The notes under the pieces were generated by a model that saw only the letters and a program-made list of their open reading frames with translations, was not told where the DNA came from and did not search any database. The translations under genes were made by a program, and so were the position numbers. 36,032 bases of DNA from Fragilaria crotonensis (taxonomy: Eukaryota > Bacillariophyta > Fragilariophyceae > Fragilariales > Fragilariaceae): contig JAKSYS010000642.1 of NCBI GenBank assembly GCA_022925895.1, forward strand, positions 1 through 36,032. Reading direction: 5' to 3'. This document shows, piece by piece, positions 35,883 through 36,032 of the stretch (the stretch's first letter is position 1; every line of letters starts with the position of its first letter).

Positions 35883-36032
35883 GCTCTCACGTCTCAATTG
35901 CACAATCCGTCCTTCCTCGGTGGCAGTTTCTATTTTCTCAACCTTACTGCCTCAGACTTCGACACCCCCAGTGGATTGTCAATACAGGTGAGTCGCTAAG
36001 TGGATCTCCGTCCTAAACTCCATATCGATGTG
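35883..36032. other. 3' flank to window edge
   Basis: 150 bp downstream of the DUF6824 stop. An ACAGGTGAGT near 35984-35993 has the form of a splice donor, which could belong to an unannotated downstream or overlapping transcript that leaves the window. Confidence 0.3.

Noticed and set aside
1-36032. CRISPR arrays, bacterial operons or phage modules
   Set aside because: Spliceosomal introns, eukaryotic gene families and spacer structure show this is eukaryotic nuclear DNA; no regularly spaced repeats were seen.

Overview
The window looks like nuclear DNA of a diatom, probably a pennate one (inference from gene content). The evidence is a fucoxanthin-chlorophyll a/c-binding protein with the plastid-targeting AAAFAP motif, a DUF6824 protein, a secreted prolyl 4-hydroxylase with three ShKT domains, and several of the ankyrin-repeat proteins that expand in diatoms. 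Most genes have few introns, usually 68-126 nt with clear GT-AG borders. Three are longer: 175 nt in the R-SNARE, 314 nt in RPS15A, and an unresolved 71-125 nt one in the third ankyrin gene.

Layout. Bases 1-2417 hold no supported gene but carry microsatellites, GTAC-rich palindromes and a 29-bp inverted repeat with arms 1.5 kb apart. Bases 2418-6608 hold three ankyrin-repeat genes; the third joins two ankyrin modules through introns. Bases 7363-21471 are a compact housekeeping block: a CENP-P-like kinetochore candidate, an S1-domain RNA-binding protein with a probable 3' frameshift, MCM10, a small Cys-rich protein, LSM6 (four exons, fully resolved), an FCP antenna protein, a Rab GTPase, an unknown 191-aa protein, biotin synthase, and ribosomal proteins eL33 and uS8. 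Many of these are divergent or convergent pairs with gaps as small as 8 bp (S1/MCM10) and 46 bp (Cys-rich/LSM6). Bases 21640-23165 hold the ShKT-prolyl hydroxylase-like gene.

Bases 23613-27922 look like one Tc1/mariner-type element: 16-bp imperfect terminal inverted repeats flanked by TA, an intact 1136-aa DDE transposase with an apparent embedded SAP-like segment, and a decayed Cys-rich coding remnant. An R-SNARE gene follows at 28401-29319; its zero-layer arginine is asparagine. Bases 29320-34263 are a gene-poor, AT-rich spacer with degenerate direct repeats, a hairpin, a 213-bp element with 36-bp terminal inverted repeats (MITE-like) and a dense GTAC cluster. The window closes with a two-exon DUF6824 gene (34264-35882).

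The genes do not form one pathway. MCM10, the CENP-P candidate and LSM6 serve replication, segregation and RNA decay or splicing. eL33 and uS8 are translation components, FCP is plastid light harvesting, and Rab and SNARE are membrane traffic. All functional assignments rest on reading motifs by eye; no database search was run.
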